Origin: Marinobacterium lacunae | GTDB lineage: Bacteria; Pseudomonadota; Gammaproteobacteria; Pseudomonadales; Balneatricaceae | NCBI RefSeq assembly: GCF_000705555.1 | Contig: NZ_JMQN01000011.1 | Location: forward strand, 248,001 to 312,000 | Length of the DNA stretch: 64,000 nt | Direction: 5' to 3' | In this document: positions 55,532 through 64,000 of the stretch, piece by piece | How the letters are laid out: the number at the start of each line of letters is the position of its first letter | Numbering within the stretch: the stretch's first letter is position 1 | Translations under genes and position numbers: made by a program | Notes under the pieces: generated by a model | Seen by the model: the letters and a program-made list of their open reading frames with translations, nothing else | What the model was told of the DNA's origin: nothing | The model's database searches: none

Positions 55532-55559
55532 AACGCTGTCTCTGAGTTAGGCTATCAAG

Positions 55560-55590
55560 CAGCCGCCTTCGGGCGGCTGTTCTCGTTTTT
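55560..55590 (+). terminator. Rho-independent terminator after purD
   Basis: CAGCCGCC, TTCG tetraloop, GGCGGCTG, then TTCTCGTTTTT. An 8-base GC-rich stem with an interrupted T run, 28 bases after purD. Confidence 0.85.
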
Positions 55591-55605
55591 ATCAGGAATT
55601 GCACC

Positions 55606-56220
55606 ATGTCCGTAGAACTCTGGCTGGCCCTGCTCAGCGCCGCAATCCTCATCAGCCTGTCCCCCGGAGCTGGCGCCGCGACCGCCATGAGTTATGGCCT
55701 CAACCACGGTGTGCGGGGAGCCGCCCCAGCCGTAGCAGGCCTGATCGCCGGATACGGAACACAGCTGTTGATTGTCGCCGTGGGGCTCGGAAGCCTAGTC
55801 GCTGCCTCACCTGCCCTGTTCGTCGGCATTAAATGGGTCGGAGCCGGCTACCTGATCTGGTTGGGCATCTCGCTGTGGCGCTCCAAGGGCGCCCTTGCCG
55901 CTGGCACCGGCACACGGAAGCGTCTGCGCCAGCGCTTTATCAGTGCCTATCTGGTCAATATCACCAATCCCAAAGGGATGGTGTTTCTGGTTGCACTTGT
56001 CCCCCAGTTTATGGACCCGGCGCTGCCTCAGGGGCCACAACTGCTCGTCATCGCCGCCACGTTGCTGTTTGTGGACTGGAGCGTGATGACCGGTTACAGC
56101 GGGCTGGCCTCACGCCTGCGTGCACTGATGCAAAGCCCGAAAGCAGTACGCTTACAGAACAGGCTCTCAGGCAGTGCATTGATCGTGGCAGGTCTGGTAC
56201 TCTCCACAGCTACACACTGA
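55606..56220 (+). CDS. LysE family translocator
   Basis: A 204-residue exporter-type membrane protein of about six helices. Opening SLSPGAGAATAMSYGLNHGV near residues 17-36 and the internal FISAYLVNITNPKGMVFLVA near 109-128 are LysE/RhtB marks. Substrate unknown. It follows the purD terminator, so it has its own start of transcription; a TPR lipoprotein gene follows 38 bases later. Confidence 0.9.
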   Translation: MSVELWLALLSAAILISLSPGAGAATAMSYGLNHGVRGAAPAVAGLIAGYGTQLLIVAVGLGSLVAASPALFVGIKWVGAGYLIWLGISLWRSKGALAAGTGTRKRLRQRFISAYLVNITNPKGMVFLVALVPQFMDPALPQGPQLLVIAATLLFVDWSVMTGYSGLASRLRALMQSPKAVRLQNRLSGSALIVAGLVLSTATH

Positions 56221-56258
56221 ATCGTATCCACATACATAAAGGAAGGGAGATTCCTGTC

Positions 56259-57059
56259 ATGCGTAGCGGTAAACCCTCAGCCACTCTTGAGCGTCTTGCT
56301 GTTGCCCTGATACTCCCGCTGATACTCACTGGCTGTGGCGCCTTTCAGGACACGCCGCAGGATAGTGCCGGCAACTACTGCCTGAGCGCTGGCAAAGACC
56401 AGTCTTACGATTGCAGCAAACCCGTTGCGGAGCTCTATACCGGGCCATTGCGCATCCGCGATCTACCGATAGACGACGAGACACTGTACTCAAGAGTCGA
56501 AGAGATCAAGCTCTGGTTGGCCCAGCAACGCGCCATACTCTCGGGGGAAGCGGTAGAGCCGGCCAATGACACCGACTCGCTGATCCCCCCAGCACCTGAC
56601 AGCATTGAACACCCTAGTGCGCACAGCACGCCGGAAGAGACCCTGACAGCGGCGCTGGCACTGACAGACCGGGGGGACTTTTCCACCGCCTTGTCGCTCA
56701 TCTCCGAATACAAGACACTCAAGCCCGAGGATCTGACAGCCTCGTTGATTGAGTCGCGCATCCTGCTGCAGAGCGGCGATTTGAATGCCGCCGAAACACT
56801 ACTGCGAGAACAGATCAAACTGAATCCACGGGTGCCGGAGCTATACAACAATCTGGCCGCCGTACAGGCCGCGGATGGCAACGTCGGCGATGCCATCACG
56901 ACGCTGCAACAAGCCTTCGCCACCGACCCCAGCTTTGCCCGGATCCAGCAGAACCTGAAAACCCTCTACACCAGTTCAGCCAATCAGGCGATGATGCCCG
57001 ATCTGGAACCTCAGGCACCCAAACTGAACATGATTGACGTCATCCCCAATCGCCAATGA
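56259..57059 (+). CDS. TPR-containing lipoprotein
   Basis: A 266-residue predicted lipoprotein: signal ILPLILTGC with the modified Cys at residue 26. Helical repeats of the tetratricopeptide kind lie from about residue 126 to 240 (ALALTDRGDFSTALSLISEY, ESRILLQSGDLNAAETLLRE, LYNNLAAVQAADGNVGDAIT). The ATG at 56259 has GGGAG upstream; the frame is open further upstream but overlaps the LysE gene. No partner recognised; probably a periplasmic scaffold. Confidence 0.82.
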   Translation: MRSGKPSATLERLAVALILPLILTGCGAFQDTPQDSAGNYCLSAGKDQSYDCSKPVAELYTGPLRIRDLPIDDETLYSRVEEIKLWLAQQRAILSGEAVEPANDTDSLIPPAPDSIEHPSAHSTPEETLTAALALTDRGDFSTALSLISEYKTLKPEDLTASLIESRILLQSGDLNAAETLLREQIKLNPRVPELYNNLAAVQAADGNVGDAITTLQQAFATDPSFARIQQNLKTLYTSSANQAMMPDLEPQAPKLNMIDVIPNRQ

Positions 57060-57351
57060 GGATCCTCTAGACTCACCCCAAACGGCTGTCGGGCAACATA
57101 TTTTTTCCTTTTGGCTGCACTGCAAAACATCGGTTATAGAAAACCGCTCAGGCCATACCGGGCACCGCACTCCGCCCTGCTCACGCACCTGCACAACCCG
57201 ATTTCGACGCGCTGAAATAGTGCGTTTCAGCCCTGAACTTTATCCCACTCTGTGCTATCCAGAAGATAAACGAGGCGTCGGATTACCCTCCTGCCTCAAA
57301 CACTTGGCTCGACCGTTTTCCCTGATCTAGACCGCTACGGAGGATCCCGTC

Positions 57352-58398
57352 ATGTTCAGACAGATGGAAGACGCAGGCCTGACCGACATCCATATCGGCC
57401 TTGACGCTGCGACCGGGATGCGCGCTATCGTCGCCATCCACTCCACTGCACGCGGCCCCGCAATAGGTGGCTGCCGTTTCATACACTACGCCAACGAAGA
57501 CGAAGCACTGACGGATGTCATCCGTCTTGCCCGAGGCATGAGCTACAAAGCCGCACTCGCCGACCTGCCCCACGGCGGCGGCAAAGCCGTACTGATGCGC
57601 CCGGATCGCCCCTTCGACCGTACGGCGCTGATGCAGGCCTTCGGGCGATTCGTGGACACCCTGGGTGGGCGCTACATTACGGCGGTGGATAGCGGCAGCG
57701 AGGTGAGCGACATGGACGTGATCGCCCGAGAGACCCGCTGGGTGAGTTGCACCAGTGCCGGTGGCGATCCATCCCCCTACACGGCGATCGGTGTATTCAG
57801 CGGCATTCAGGCGTTTGTCCGAGTAGGGCTCGGCCGCCCCTCTCTGGACGGAATGCGCGTGGCACTGCAAGGCTTGGGACATGTGGGCATGGCACTCGCA
57901 CAGAAATTCCACGATGCCGGAGCACACCTTGTTGTCAGCGATCTGGATCAGAGCCGACTGGATGCTGCGGCACAACAGTTCAATGCCAGAATCGTAGCCC
58001 CGCAGGAGATCTACTCAGTACCCTGTGACCTGTTCTGCCCATGCGGTTTAGGCGCGATTCTCAACGAAAAAACCATTCCTCAGCTGCGCTGCAAAATTGT
58101 CGCAGGATGTGCCAACAACCAGCTCGCCAGTGACGATGACGGGGAGCGTTTACGCGAGCGCGGTATCTTTTACGCACCCGATTACATCATTAACTCCGGC
58201 GGCCTGATTCAGGTTGCGATGAAACACGCAGGCGCGTCCGAACACGCGATTCTGGACAAGATCCAAGGCGTCGGCAGTACGCTCGAGCGCCTGCTTGAGG
58301 ACGCGATCAGGCTCGACCTGCCGATCGAAAAACTGGCGGACCGACTGGCCGAGCAGCGCCTGCACGCCCGTCAGACATCTCGACACCACGCCGCCTGA
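57352..58398 (+). CDS. Leucine dehydrogenase-like amino acid dehydrogenase
   Basis: A Glu/Leu/Phe/Val dehydrogenase of 348 residues. Substrate and catalytic segments are GPAIGGCRF and GMSYKAALADLPHGGGKAVL (two conserved lysines, near residues 67 and 79). The NAD-binding Rossmann loop is LQGLGHVGMALAQ near residues 172-184. Leucine dehydrogenases convert branched amino acids to 2-oxoacids. Its position 24 bases before the 2-oxoacid dehydrogenase E1 alpha gene supports a branched-chain role. Confidence 0.9.
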   Translation: MFRQMEDAGLTDIHIGLDAATGMRAIVAIHSTARGPAIGGCRFIHYANEDEALTDVIRLARGMSYKAALADLPHGGGKAVLMRPDRPFDRTALMQAFGRFVDTLGGRYITAVDSGSEVSDMDVIARETRWVSCTSAGGDPSPYTAIGVFSGIQAFVRVGLGRPSLDGMRVALQGLGHVGMALAQKFHDAGAHLVVSDLDQSRLDAAAQQFNARIVAPQEIYSVPCDLFCPCGLGAILNEKTIPQLRCKIVAGCANNQLASDDDGERLRERGIFYAPDYIINSGGLIQVAMKHAGASEHAILDKIQGVGSTLERLLEDAIRLDLPIEKLADRLAEQRLHARQTSRHHAA

Positions 58399-58422
58399 AC
58401 GAATGGAACGAGGGGATACCCC

Positions 58423-59502
58423 ATGCGCGACATCGTATTCAAAACCGAGATCGCCCTGACACGCTACCTAAGTGCCGATGGCAAACCATTGGATACACTG
58501 CCACCTTGGTGCTCAGCCGCAGAACCGCTGACAACCTACTATCGCTGGATGGTACTGGCGCGGCAGTTCGATCAGAAAGCGATCGCCTTGCAACGCACCG
58601 GCCAGCTCGGCACCTACGCCTCGTCACTGGGCGCCGAAGCGATTGACGTAGTCACTGGCCACTTGATGACACCGGCCGATGTTCTGGTCCCCTACTACCG
58701 TAACCACGCGTTGCAGATGATACGTGGCACCCCCATGCACGATATTCTGCTGTATTGGGGCGGGGATGAACGCGGCAACAGCGGTGCCGCAATGGGGCGC
58801 GACCTGCCCAACGCGGTCCCTATCGCGACCCAAACACTGCATGCAGCCGGCGCTGCAGCGGCACTGAAATATAGACATCAGCCCCATGCTGTCGTCTGCC
58901 TGTGCGGGGACGGCGCCACCTCGAAAGGCGATTTCGCCGAAGCACTGAACCTCGCCGGCGTCTGGCACCTGCCTCTGGTGATGATCGTCAACAACAACCA
59001 GTGGGCAATCTCGGTTCCGCGCCATATGCAGTGCGCCGCCCCGACGCTGGCCCAAAAAGCACTGGCAGCGGGTATCCCCGCTGAACAGGTCGATGGTAAT
59101 GACGCGATCGCTCTGCATGAGGTGATCGAACACGCGCTGGTACGCGCCCGATCCGGTAAAGGCCCCAGCCTTATCGAAGCCCTGAGCTATCGCCTCTCGG
59201 ACCACACCACTGCCGACGATGCTAGCCGCTACCGTGCCCCCGAAAAACTCAAGGAGGCCTGGCAGAACGATCCAATACGCCGCTTACGTCACTACCTGCT
59301 CGATCAGGGGCTCTGGGATGACGCGCAGGAGCGCGCCTGCCTGGACGAGGCTCAAAATCGGGTTCAGTCAGCGGTCGAACAGTATCTGGCAACCCCACCC
59401 GAGCCTGTGGAGTGCATGTTCGAATACCTGTACGCCGAGCGGCCCGAGCAGCTGAGCGGACAGATAGACAGTGCCCGCATTCGCGGAGGAGGATCAGCAT
59501 GA
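58423..59502 (+). CDS. 2-oxoacid dehydrogenase E1 alpha subunit (branched-chain type)
   Basis: A thiamine-pyrophosphate E1 alpha of 359 residues. The TPP motif CGDGATSKGDFAEALNLAGV ending VNNNQWAIS spans residues ~165-200. YRNHALQMIRG and the phospho-loop-like LSYRLSDHTTADDASRY are also family features. Together with the next gene it decarboxylates branched-chain or pyruvate-like 2-oxoacids; the leucine-dehydrogenase neighbour favours branched-chain. Its stop overlaps the E1 beta start (ATGA). Confidence 0.92.
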   Translation: MRDIVFKTEIALTRYLSADGKPLDTLPPWCSAAEPLTTYYRWMVLARQFDQKAIALQRTGQLGTYASSLGAEAIDVVTGHLMTPADVLVPYYRNHALQMIRGTPMHDILLYWGGDERGNSGAAMGRDLPNAVPIATQTLHAAGAAAALKYRHQPHAVVCLCGDGATSKGDFAEALNLAGVWHLPLVMIVNNNQWAISVPRHMQCAAPTLAQKALAAGIPAEQVDGNDAIALHEVIEHALVRARSGKGPSLIEALSYRLSDHTTADDASRYRAPEKLKEAWQNDPIRRLRHYLLDQGLWDDAQERACLDEAQNRVQSAVEQYLATPPEPVECMFEYLYAERPEQLSGQIDSARIRGGGSA

Positions 59503-60515
59503 GCGAACCCATCTGCCTTTTGGAAGCGGTCAATCTCGCACTGGCAAGATCACTGCAAGATGATCCAGAAGTCATCCTGTTTGGCGAAGATATCGGCCAT
59601 AATGGAGGCGTTTTTCGCGCCACCGACGGCTTGGCACACCGTTTCGGCGCCCACCGGGTGGTGGATACCCCGCTGGCTGAAACCATGATCGCCGGTACCG
59701 CCGTCGGCATGGCAACACAGGGTCTGCGCCCGGTGGTCGAGATCCAGTTCATGGGGTTTATCTTCCCCGCCTTCGAACAGCTGATCTGCCACGCTGCACG
59801 CATGCGTCATCGCACCCGAGGGCGCCTGAGCTGCCCGATGGTATTGCGCGCGCCCTTCGGCGGCGGTATTCACGCACCGGAGCACCACTCGGAAAGCACC
59901 GAAGCGTTACTAGCCCATATCCCAGGGTTGAGGGTTGTTATCCCCTCCTCGCCGGCAAGAGCTTACGGGCTTCTGCTCGGCGCCATCCATAGTGACGATC
60001 CGGTCATCTTTCTCGAACCAAAGCGGATCTACCGCGCCAGTCGCACGCTGGTTGAAGATAACGGTGCAGCCTTGCCAATCGATCGCTGCTTCACGCTACG
60101 CGAAGGCTCTGACCTCACGCTGATCGGTTTCGGCGCGATGATCCCCGAGTGTCTGGACGCGGCCGAACAACTGGCAGAACGGGGCATCGATTGTGAAGTG
60201 ATCGATGTCGCCAGCCTCAATCCTATCGACTATGACACCCTGCTCGCCTCGGTCGCCAAAACCGGGCGCGCGGTCATCGTGCATGAAGCGCCGGGCAAAG
60301 GCGGCGTAGGGGCCGATATATCGGCCGTACTGGGTGAGCAACTCTGGGGACAGCTTCGCGCCCCCATCATTCGGGTGACCGGGCTCGATACCGTGATGCC
60401 CTATTACCGTAACGAGATGCACTATCTACCCGGTGTCAGCGACATACTGGATGCTGTGAACAAATCACTGGAGGCTGGCCGCGATGAGATACTTCAAGCT
60501 ACCGGATCTGGGTGA
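59499..60515 (+). CDS. 2-oxoacid dehydrogenase E1 beta subunit
   Basis: A 338-residue E1 beta: LALARSLQDDPEVILFGEDI, FGAHRVVDTPLAETMIAGTA, VEIQFMGFIFPAFEQL, and the C-terminal transketolase domain (DVASLNPIDYDTLLASV, RVTGLDTVMPYY). ATG at 59499 coincides with the E1 alpha stop; the frame is open 29 codons further upstream but there it only shadows E1 alpha. It overlaps the E2 start by 32 bases. Confidence 0.95.
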   Translation: MSEPICLLEAVNLALARSLQDDPEVILFGEDIGHNGGVFRATDGLAHRFGAHRVVDTPLAETMIAGTAVGMATQGLRPVVEIQFMGFIFPAFEQLICHAARMRHRTRGRLSCPMVLRAPFGGGIHAPEHHSESTEALLAHIPGLRVVIPSSPARAYGLLLGAIHSDDPVIFLEPKRIYRASRTLVEDNGAALPIDRCFTLREGSDLTLIGFGAMIPECLDAAEQLAERGIDCEVIDVASLNPIDYDTLLASVAKTGRAVIVHEAPGKGGVGADISAVLGEQLWGQLRAPIIRVTGLDTVMPYYRNEMHYLPGVSDILDAVNKSLEAGRDEILQATGSG

Positions 60516-61593
60516 GGGATTGCCCGAGGCAGAGATACTCGAGTGGAACGTAAAGGAGGGGGATGAGGTCAAGGTCGACCAGATTCTGCTGTCGGTGGAA
60601 ACCGCCAAGGCGATTATCGAGGTACCCTCGCCCCAAAACGGAACAATTGCGCACCTTTTTGGCTCACCCGGAGACACCATTCACACCGGGGAACCCCTAC
60701 TGGAGTTTGCCGGTGAAATCGACCGGGATAGCGGCACCGTAGTCGGCGAACTCAAACAGCAAAGTACCGCGGAGCGCGCCGCCAGCGAGCAGTTTTTTAT
60801 TGGTGCATCGCCCAGCAGCCGTCGCTACCGGGAGCAGCAGATAAGCCCGGCGGCGCGGGCGCTGGCCGAGCGTTTGGAGATCGACGTCAACACCGTGCCT
60901 CAGCGCAACGGCCGGGTGACGGCGCAGGAGGTCGAGCAAGCGGCCGAGCGGGCTGAACGACTCGGGCCCTTCGAACCCTTAAGGGGCGTACGTAAACAGA
61001 TGGCTCGCACCCTTGCCAGTGCCTGGGAGCAAGTGGTTGCCGTCACCTTGCATGACGATGCGGATATCGAGCACTGGCCAGCCGGTACGGATATCACGCT
61101 GCGCCTGATCGAGGCACTGGCGTATGCCAGTCAGCACGAGCCCTCCCTCAACGCCTGGTTCGACGGTGACCGACTGGCCAGACGCCTGCACCCTCAGCTC
61201 GATCTTGGCGTCGCGGTGGACACCGAACAGGGCCTGTTCGTGCCGGTGTTACGTAATGTTGGAGAGCGCACATCCGAAGACCTGCGGGCGGGCCTTGATC
61301 GCCTGCGTGAGGATGTCCGCCGTCGCTCAATCCCGCCTGCGGAAATGCTCGGCGCCACGTTAACGCTGAGCAACTTCGGCATGTTTGGCGGCCGTTATGC
61401 GACACCGACTGTCGTGCCTCCTCAAGTGGCTATATTGGGCGCGGGCCGAATACTGACCGAGGCGGTTGTTTTTGAAGGCGTTATACAGGCCAGACGGCGC
61501 CTGCCCCTGTCACTGACCTTCGATCACCGAGCTGCAACGGGCGCCGAAGCGGCACATTTCATGCAGCTCGTAGTACAGAGACTGCAGAAATAA
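60484..61593 (+). CDS. 2-oxoacid dehydrogenase E2 (dihydrolipoamide acyltransferase)
   Basis: A short E2 of 369 residues. One lipoyl domain (residues ~3-77; acceptor Lys in LSVETAKAIIEVPSP), a peripheral-subunit-binding domain (SPAARALAERLEIDVN, residues ~120-155) and the catalytic domain. The catalytic box reads FDHRAATGAEAAHF: His is present, but Thr stands where most E2 enzymes have Asp (DHRxxDG). I recall the same DHRxxTG form in some bacterial E2 paralogues, so it may still be active. No E3 gene follows; the partner must be elsewhere. Confidence 0.92.
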   Translation: MRYFKLPDLGEGLPEAEILEWNVKEGDEVKVDQILLSVETAKAIIEVPSPQNGTIAHLFGSPGDTIHTGEPLLEFAGEIDRDSGTVVGELKQQSTAERAASEQFFIGASPSSRRYREQQISPAARALAERLEIDVNTVPQRNGRVTAQEVEQAAERAERLGPFEPLRGVRKQMARTLASAWEQVVAVTLHDDADIEHWPAGTDITLRLIEALAYASQHEPSLNAWFDGDRLARRLHPQLDLGVAVDTEQGLFVPVLRNVGERTSEDLRAGLDRLREDVRRRSIPPAEMLGATLTLSNFGMFGGRYATPTVVPPQVAILGAGRILTEAVVFEGVIQARRRLPLSLTFDHRAATGAEAAHFMQLVVQRLQK

Positions 61594-61673
61594 ACAAAAA
61601 CCGAGCCCGGTAACCTTAGCGAAAGGAGATTGTCAAAGAAGTTGTGAAACGGCCTTCGCAGCCACGAGCTTTG

Positions 61674-61688
61674 AACTACACTGAAACA
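61674..61688 (+). promoter_or_regulatory. RpoS-type promoter core upstream of prkA
   Basis: AACTACACTGAAACA, containing CTACACT (61676-61682), which fits the stationary-phase sigma factor -10 pattern. The same 15 bases occur at 40995-41009 upstream of the tad-adjacent regulator. The leader to the prkA ATG would be about 85 bases and includes an AACAAC/GTTGTT dyad (61714-61736). PrkA/YeaG is known to be RpoS-dependent in E. coli. Confidence 0.55.
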
Positions 61689-61774
61689 GGAAAGCGGCGT
61701 AGTACGCAGCGACAACAACTTTTAAATCAGGTTGTTAAGCGAATTATCAGCGTCCGAGTACAGGAAGGTGAGCA

Positions 61775-63697
61775 ATGAGTATTTTTGATCATTACAAAGC
61801 GCGTTATGAGTCAATCCAGCAGGAGGAGATGACCCTGCAGGAATACCTCAACCTGTGCAAGGAGGATCCGATTGCCTATGCCAATTCGGCCGAGCGCATG
61901 CTTAAGGCGATCGGTGAGCCTGAGCTTGTCGACACCTCGATGGAGCCGCGCCTGAGCCGCATCTTCTCCAACAAGGTGATCAAGCGTTACCCCGCCTTCC
62001 ACGAATTCTACGGAATGGAGGAAGCGATCGAAGCGATCGTCTCCTACTTCCGCCATGCCGCACAGGGGCTGGAAGAAAAGAAACAGATTCTCTACCTGCT
62101 CGGCCCTGTTGGTGGCGGTAAGTCCTCGTTGGCAGAGCGTCTGAAGGCACTGATGCAGCATATCCCCTTCTACGCGATTAAAGGGTCTCCGGTATTCGAG
62201 TCACCTCTGGGACTGTTCAATCCGAAGGAGGATGCCGAAATTCTGGAACAGGAATATGGCATTCCCCCTCGTTACCTGCGCGGCATCATGTCGCCCTGGG
62301 CGGTCAAACGCCTGCATGAATACGGCGGCGACATTACACAGTTCAAGGTGGTCAAACTCTACCCGTCGATCCTCAACCAGATCGCAATTTCCAAGACAGA
62401 ACCGGGCGATGAAAACAACCAGGATATCTCCAGCCTGGTCGGTAAGGTGGATATCCGAAAACTCGAGGAGTATCCACAGCACGATCCGGACGCCTACAGC
62501 TTCTCCGGTGCACTCTGTCGGGCCAACCAGGGTCTGATGGAGTTCGTGGAGATGTTCAAAGCCCCGATCAAGGTGTTGCACCCGCTGCTGACCGCCACGC
62601 AGGAGGGCAACTACAACAGTACGGAAGGCATGGGTGCCATTCCGTATGACGGCATCATTCTGGCGCACTCGAACGAGTCCGAGTGGCAGACATTCAAGAA
62701 CAACAAGACCAATGAAGCATTCATCGACCGTGTCTATATCGTGAAGGTGCCCTACTGCACCCGCGTCACGGAAGAGATCCATATCTACGAGAAACTGCTT
62801 GAGAACAGCTCGCTGCACGAAGCACCCTGCGCACCCGATACTCTGAGCATGCTGGCACAGTTCACGGTGCTGTCGCGCCTGAAAGTGCCGGAAAACTCCA
62901 ACGTCTACTCGAAGATGCGCATCTACGATGGCGAGAACCTCAAGGATACCGATCCGAAAGCCAAGTCGATGCAGGAGTACAAGGATGCCGCAGGCGTAGA
63001 CGAGGGGATGGAGGGCCTGTCGACACGCTTCGCGTTCAAGATCCTGTCCAAGGTGTTCAACTTCGACGCAGCAGAAGTAGCGGCGAACCCGGTTCACCTG
63101 CTCTACGTTCTTGAACGCGAGATAGGCCAGCAGCAGTTCCCGACCGAGATTCAGGACCGCTACCTGGGTTATCTGAAAGAGTACATCGCGCCGAAATATA
63201 TCGACTTCCTCGGCAAAGAGATCCAAACCGCCTATCTGGAATCCTATTCCGAATACGGCCAGAACATCTTTGATCGCTATGTTACCTATGCCGACTTCTG
63301 GATTCAGGATCAGGAGTACCGCGACCCCGAAACCGGTGACATCCTTGATCGGCAGGCGATCAACGAAGAGCTCGAAAAGATCGAAAAGCCGGCCGGTATC
63401 AGCAACCCGAAAGACTTCCGACACGAGATCGTCAACTTCGTACTGCGTGCCCGCGCCAGCAATATGGGTAAAAACCCGGCTTGGAACAGCTACGAGAAGA
63501 TGCGTACCGTGATCGAGAAGAAGATGTTCGCCAACACCGAGGATCTCCTGCCGGTGATCTCATTCAATCCGAAGGCCTCCTCCGACGAACAGAAGAAACA
63601 TGGCGAATTCGTCAAACGGATGATCCAACGCGGCTATACCGAGAAACAGGTCCGCCTGCTCTCAGAATGGTACATCCGCGTACGCAAGTCCCAGTAA
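61775..63697 (+). CDS. yeaG: PrkA family serine protein kinase (YeaG)
   Basis: A 640-residue protein kinase with an AAA-type N-terminal half (Walker [20 protein letters not shown] near residues 108-126) and the C-terminal PrkA kinase domain. It is full length compared with E. coli YeaG (644 residues). YeaG and YeaH act in stress and nitrogen-starvation adaptation in enterics; the direct substrates are poorly known. AAGGTGAG lies upstream of the ATG. The yeaH homologue follows after 64 bases. Confidence 0.96.
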   Translation: MSIFDHYKARYESIQQEEMTLQEYLNLCKEDPIAYANSAERMLKAIGEPELVDTSMEPRLSRIFSNKVIKRYPAFHEFYGMEEAIEAIVSYFRHAAQGLEEKKQILYLLGPVGGGKSSLAERLKALMQHIPFYAIKGSPVFESPLGLFNPKEDAEILEQEYGIPPRYLRGIMSPWAVKRLHEYGGDITQFKVVKLYPSILNQIAISKTEPGDENNQDISSLVGKVDIRKLEEYPQHDPDAYSFSGALCRANQGLMEFVEMFKAPIKVLHPLLTATQEGNYNSTEGMGAIPYDGIILAHSNESEWQTFKNNKTNEAFIDRVYIVKVPYCTRVTEEIHIYEKLLENSSLHEAPCAPDTLSMLAQFTVLSRLKVPENSNVYSKMRIYDGENLKDTDPKAKSMQEYKDAAGVDEGMEGLSTRFAFKILSKVFNFDAAEVAANPVHLLYVLEREIGQQQFPTEIQDRYLGYLKEYIAPKYIDFLGKEIQTAYLESYSEYGQNIFDRYVTYADFWIQDQEYRDPETGDILDRQAINEELEKIEKPAGISNPKDFRHEIVNFVLRARASNMGKNPAWNSYEKMRTVIEKKMFANTEDLLPVISFNPKASSDEQKKHGEFVKRMIQRGYTEKQVRLLSEWYIRVRKSQ

Positions 63698-63761
63698 ACA
63701 CAGGTTTTGGCAGTGCCGGACTCCGGTCCGGCTTTCGACGCCGACCACGGGAGTCTTCGGT

Positions 63762-64000
63762 ATGAGCTATATCATCGATCGGCGCCTCAATGCCAAGAAG
63801 AAAAGCACTGTCAACCGGCAGCGCTTTCTGCGGCGTTACAAACAGCACATCAAACGTGCTGTCGAGGAAGCGATTCATGACCGCTCGATCTCCGATATCG
63901 AGCGCGGTGGAGAGGTGACGATTCCGCGTCGTGACATCTCGGAACCTGTTTTCCACCACGGCAAGGGAGGCAAGAACACTCGGATCTACCCCGGTAACAA
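63762..64000 (+). CDS. yeaH: YeaH/YhbH family (DUF444) protein, 5' part
   Basis: The first 79 codons of a YeaH-type protein, cut by the window end: [20 protein letters not shown], then [20 protein letters not shown] and [18 protein letters not shown] are typical of the DUF444 N-terminus. In E. coli yeaG and yeaH are co-transcribed and their products act in the same stress response. The remainder, including the von Willebrand-like domain expected further on, lies outside the window. Confidence 0.92.
   Translation, partial: MSYIIDRRLNAKKKSTVNRQRFLRRYKQHIKRAVEEAIHDRSISDIERGGEVTIPRRDISEPVFHHGKGGKNTRIYPGN

Noticed and set aside
57060-57351. A sigma-54 or operator site before the leucine-dehydrogenase-like gene
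   Set aside because: The TTGGCTGCACTGC stretch has the wrong GG-to-GC spacing, and no convincing dyad was found.
60484-60515. Possible frameshift where E1 beta and E2 overlap by 32 bases
   Set aside because: Both proteins are complete at the join: E1 beta ends normally and E2 starts with a normal lipoyl domain, so it is a genuine gene overlap.
62201-63424. A 407-codon open frame on the minus strand inside prkA
   Set aside because: It lies wholly opposite a clear, full-length PrkA gene, shows no recognisable family motif, and is explained by the GC-rich codon pattern of the sense gene.

Overview
The window reads as an ordinary chromosomal segment of a gammaproteobacterium, moderately GC-rich by eye. 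The order accB-accC-prmA-(DUF3426)-dusB-fis-purH-purD, the mpl-ubiX-tsaB-uppP-rsmJ run and the ParA/DUF2333 pair are all typical of Pseudomonadales/Oceanospirillales-type genomes. I infer a free-living, probably aquatic relative of the Oceanospirillales; genus cannot be fixed from sequence reading alone. No rRNA, tRNA, CRISPR array or prophage was seen.

Layout. 1-4.6 kb: RNA helicase HrpB, a 50-residue Cys-rich protein, an AraC regulator and a DMT exporter. 4.6-8.5 kb: an AT-richer patch with an MFS transporter, a strong two-way terminator, a dead IS5-family transposase and a LysR regulator. 8.2-12.4 kb: a four-gene tryptophan-degradation operon (M20 peptidase, kynA, kynB, kynU) facing that LysR gene across a palindromic operator-like site. 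12.5-16.8 kb: a TauE/SafE exporter, LysR genes and two LysE-type exporters, one in an ArgP/ArgO-like divergent pair. 16.8-21.3 kb: a DUF3108 protein, a flavin reductase fused to a MarR-like domain, a membrane-anchored cold-shock-domain protein, SlyX and a PlsB-like acyltransferase lacking the usual N-terminal domain. 21.3-27.5 kb: rsmJ, uppP, tsaB, ubiX and mpl (minus), then fbp and ppa (plus).

27.5-41 kb is a complete tad (Flp pilus) locus on the minus strand: flp, tadV, an AAA+ ATPase not in the standard tad set, rcpC, rcpA, a small lipoprotein, tadG, two tadE-like genes, tadZ, tadA, tadB, tadC and tadD. A receiver-AraC response regulator is transcribed away from flp. 42-46.8 kb: uraA-upp, hpt, a tiny membrane ORF, a ParA-like ATPase and a DUF2333 protein. 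47.3-55.5 kb: the acc-prmA-dusB-fis-purHD block. 55.6-61.6 kb: a LysE exporter, a TPR lipoprotein, then leucine-dehydrogenase-like, E1 alpha, E1 beta and E2 genes of a branched-chain-type 2-oxoacid dehydrogenase, without an E3 gene. 61.8-64 kb: PrkA/YeaG kinase and the start of YeaH, behind a stationary-phase-type promoter whose 15-base core also occurs upstream of the tad-adjacent regulator.

The points I would look at first are the AAA+ ATPase and tiny lipoprotein in the tad locus, the flavin reductase-MarR fusion without a visible oxygenase partner, the membrane-tethered cold-shock protein, the M20 peptidase translationally coupled to kynA with a composition break inside it, and the promoter core shared by the Flp-locus regulator and prkA. 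Nothing here is clearly an entirely new system; most of the window is well-known housekeeping.
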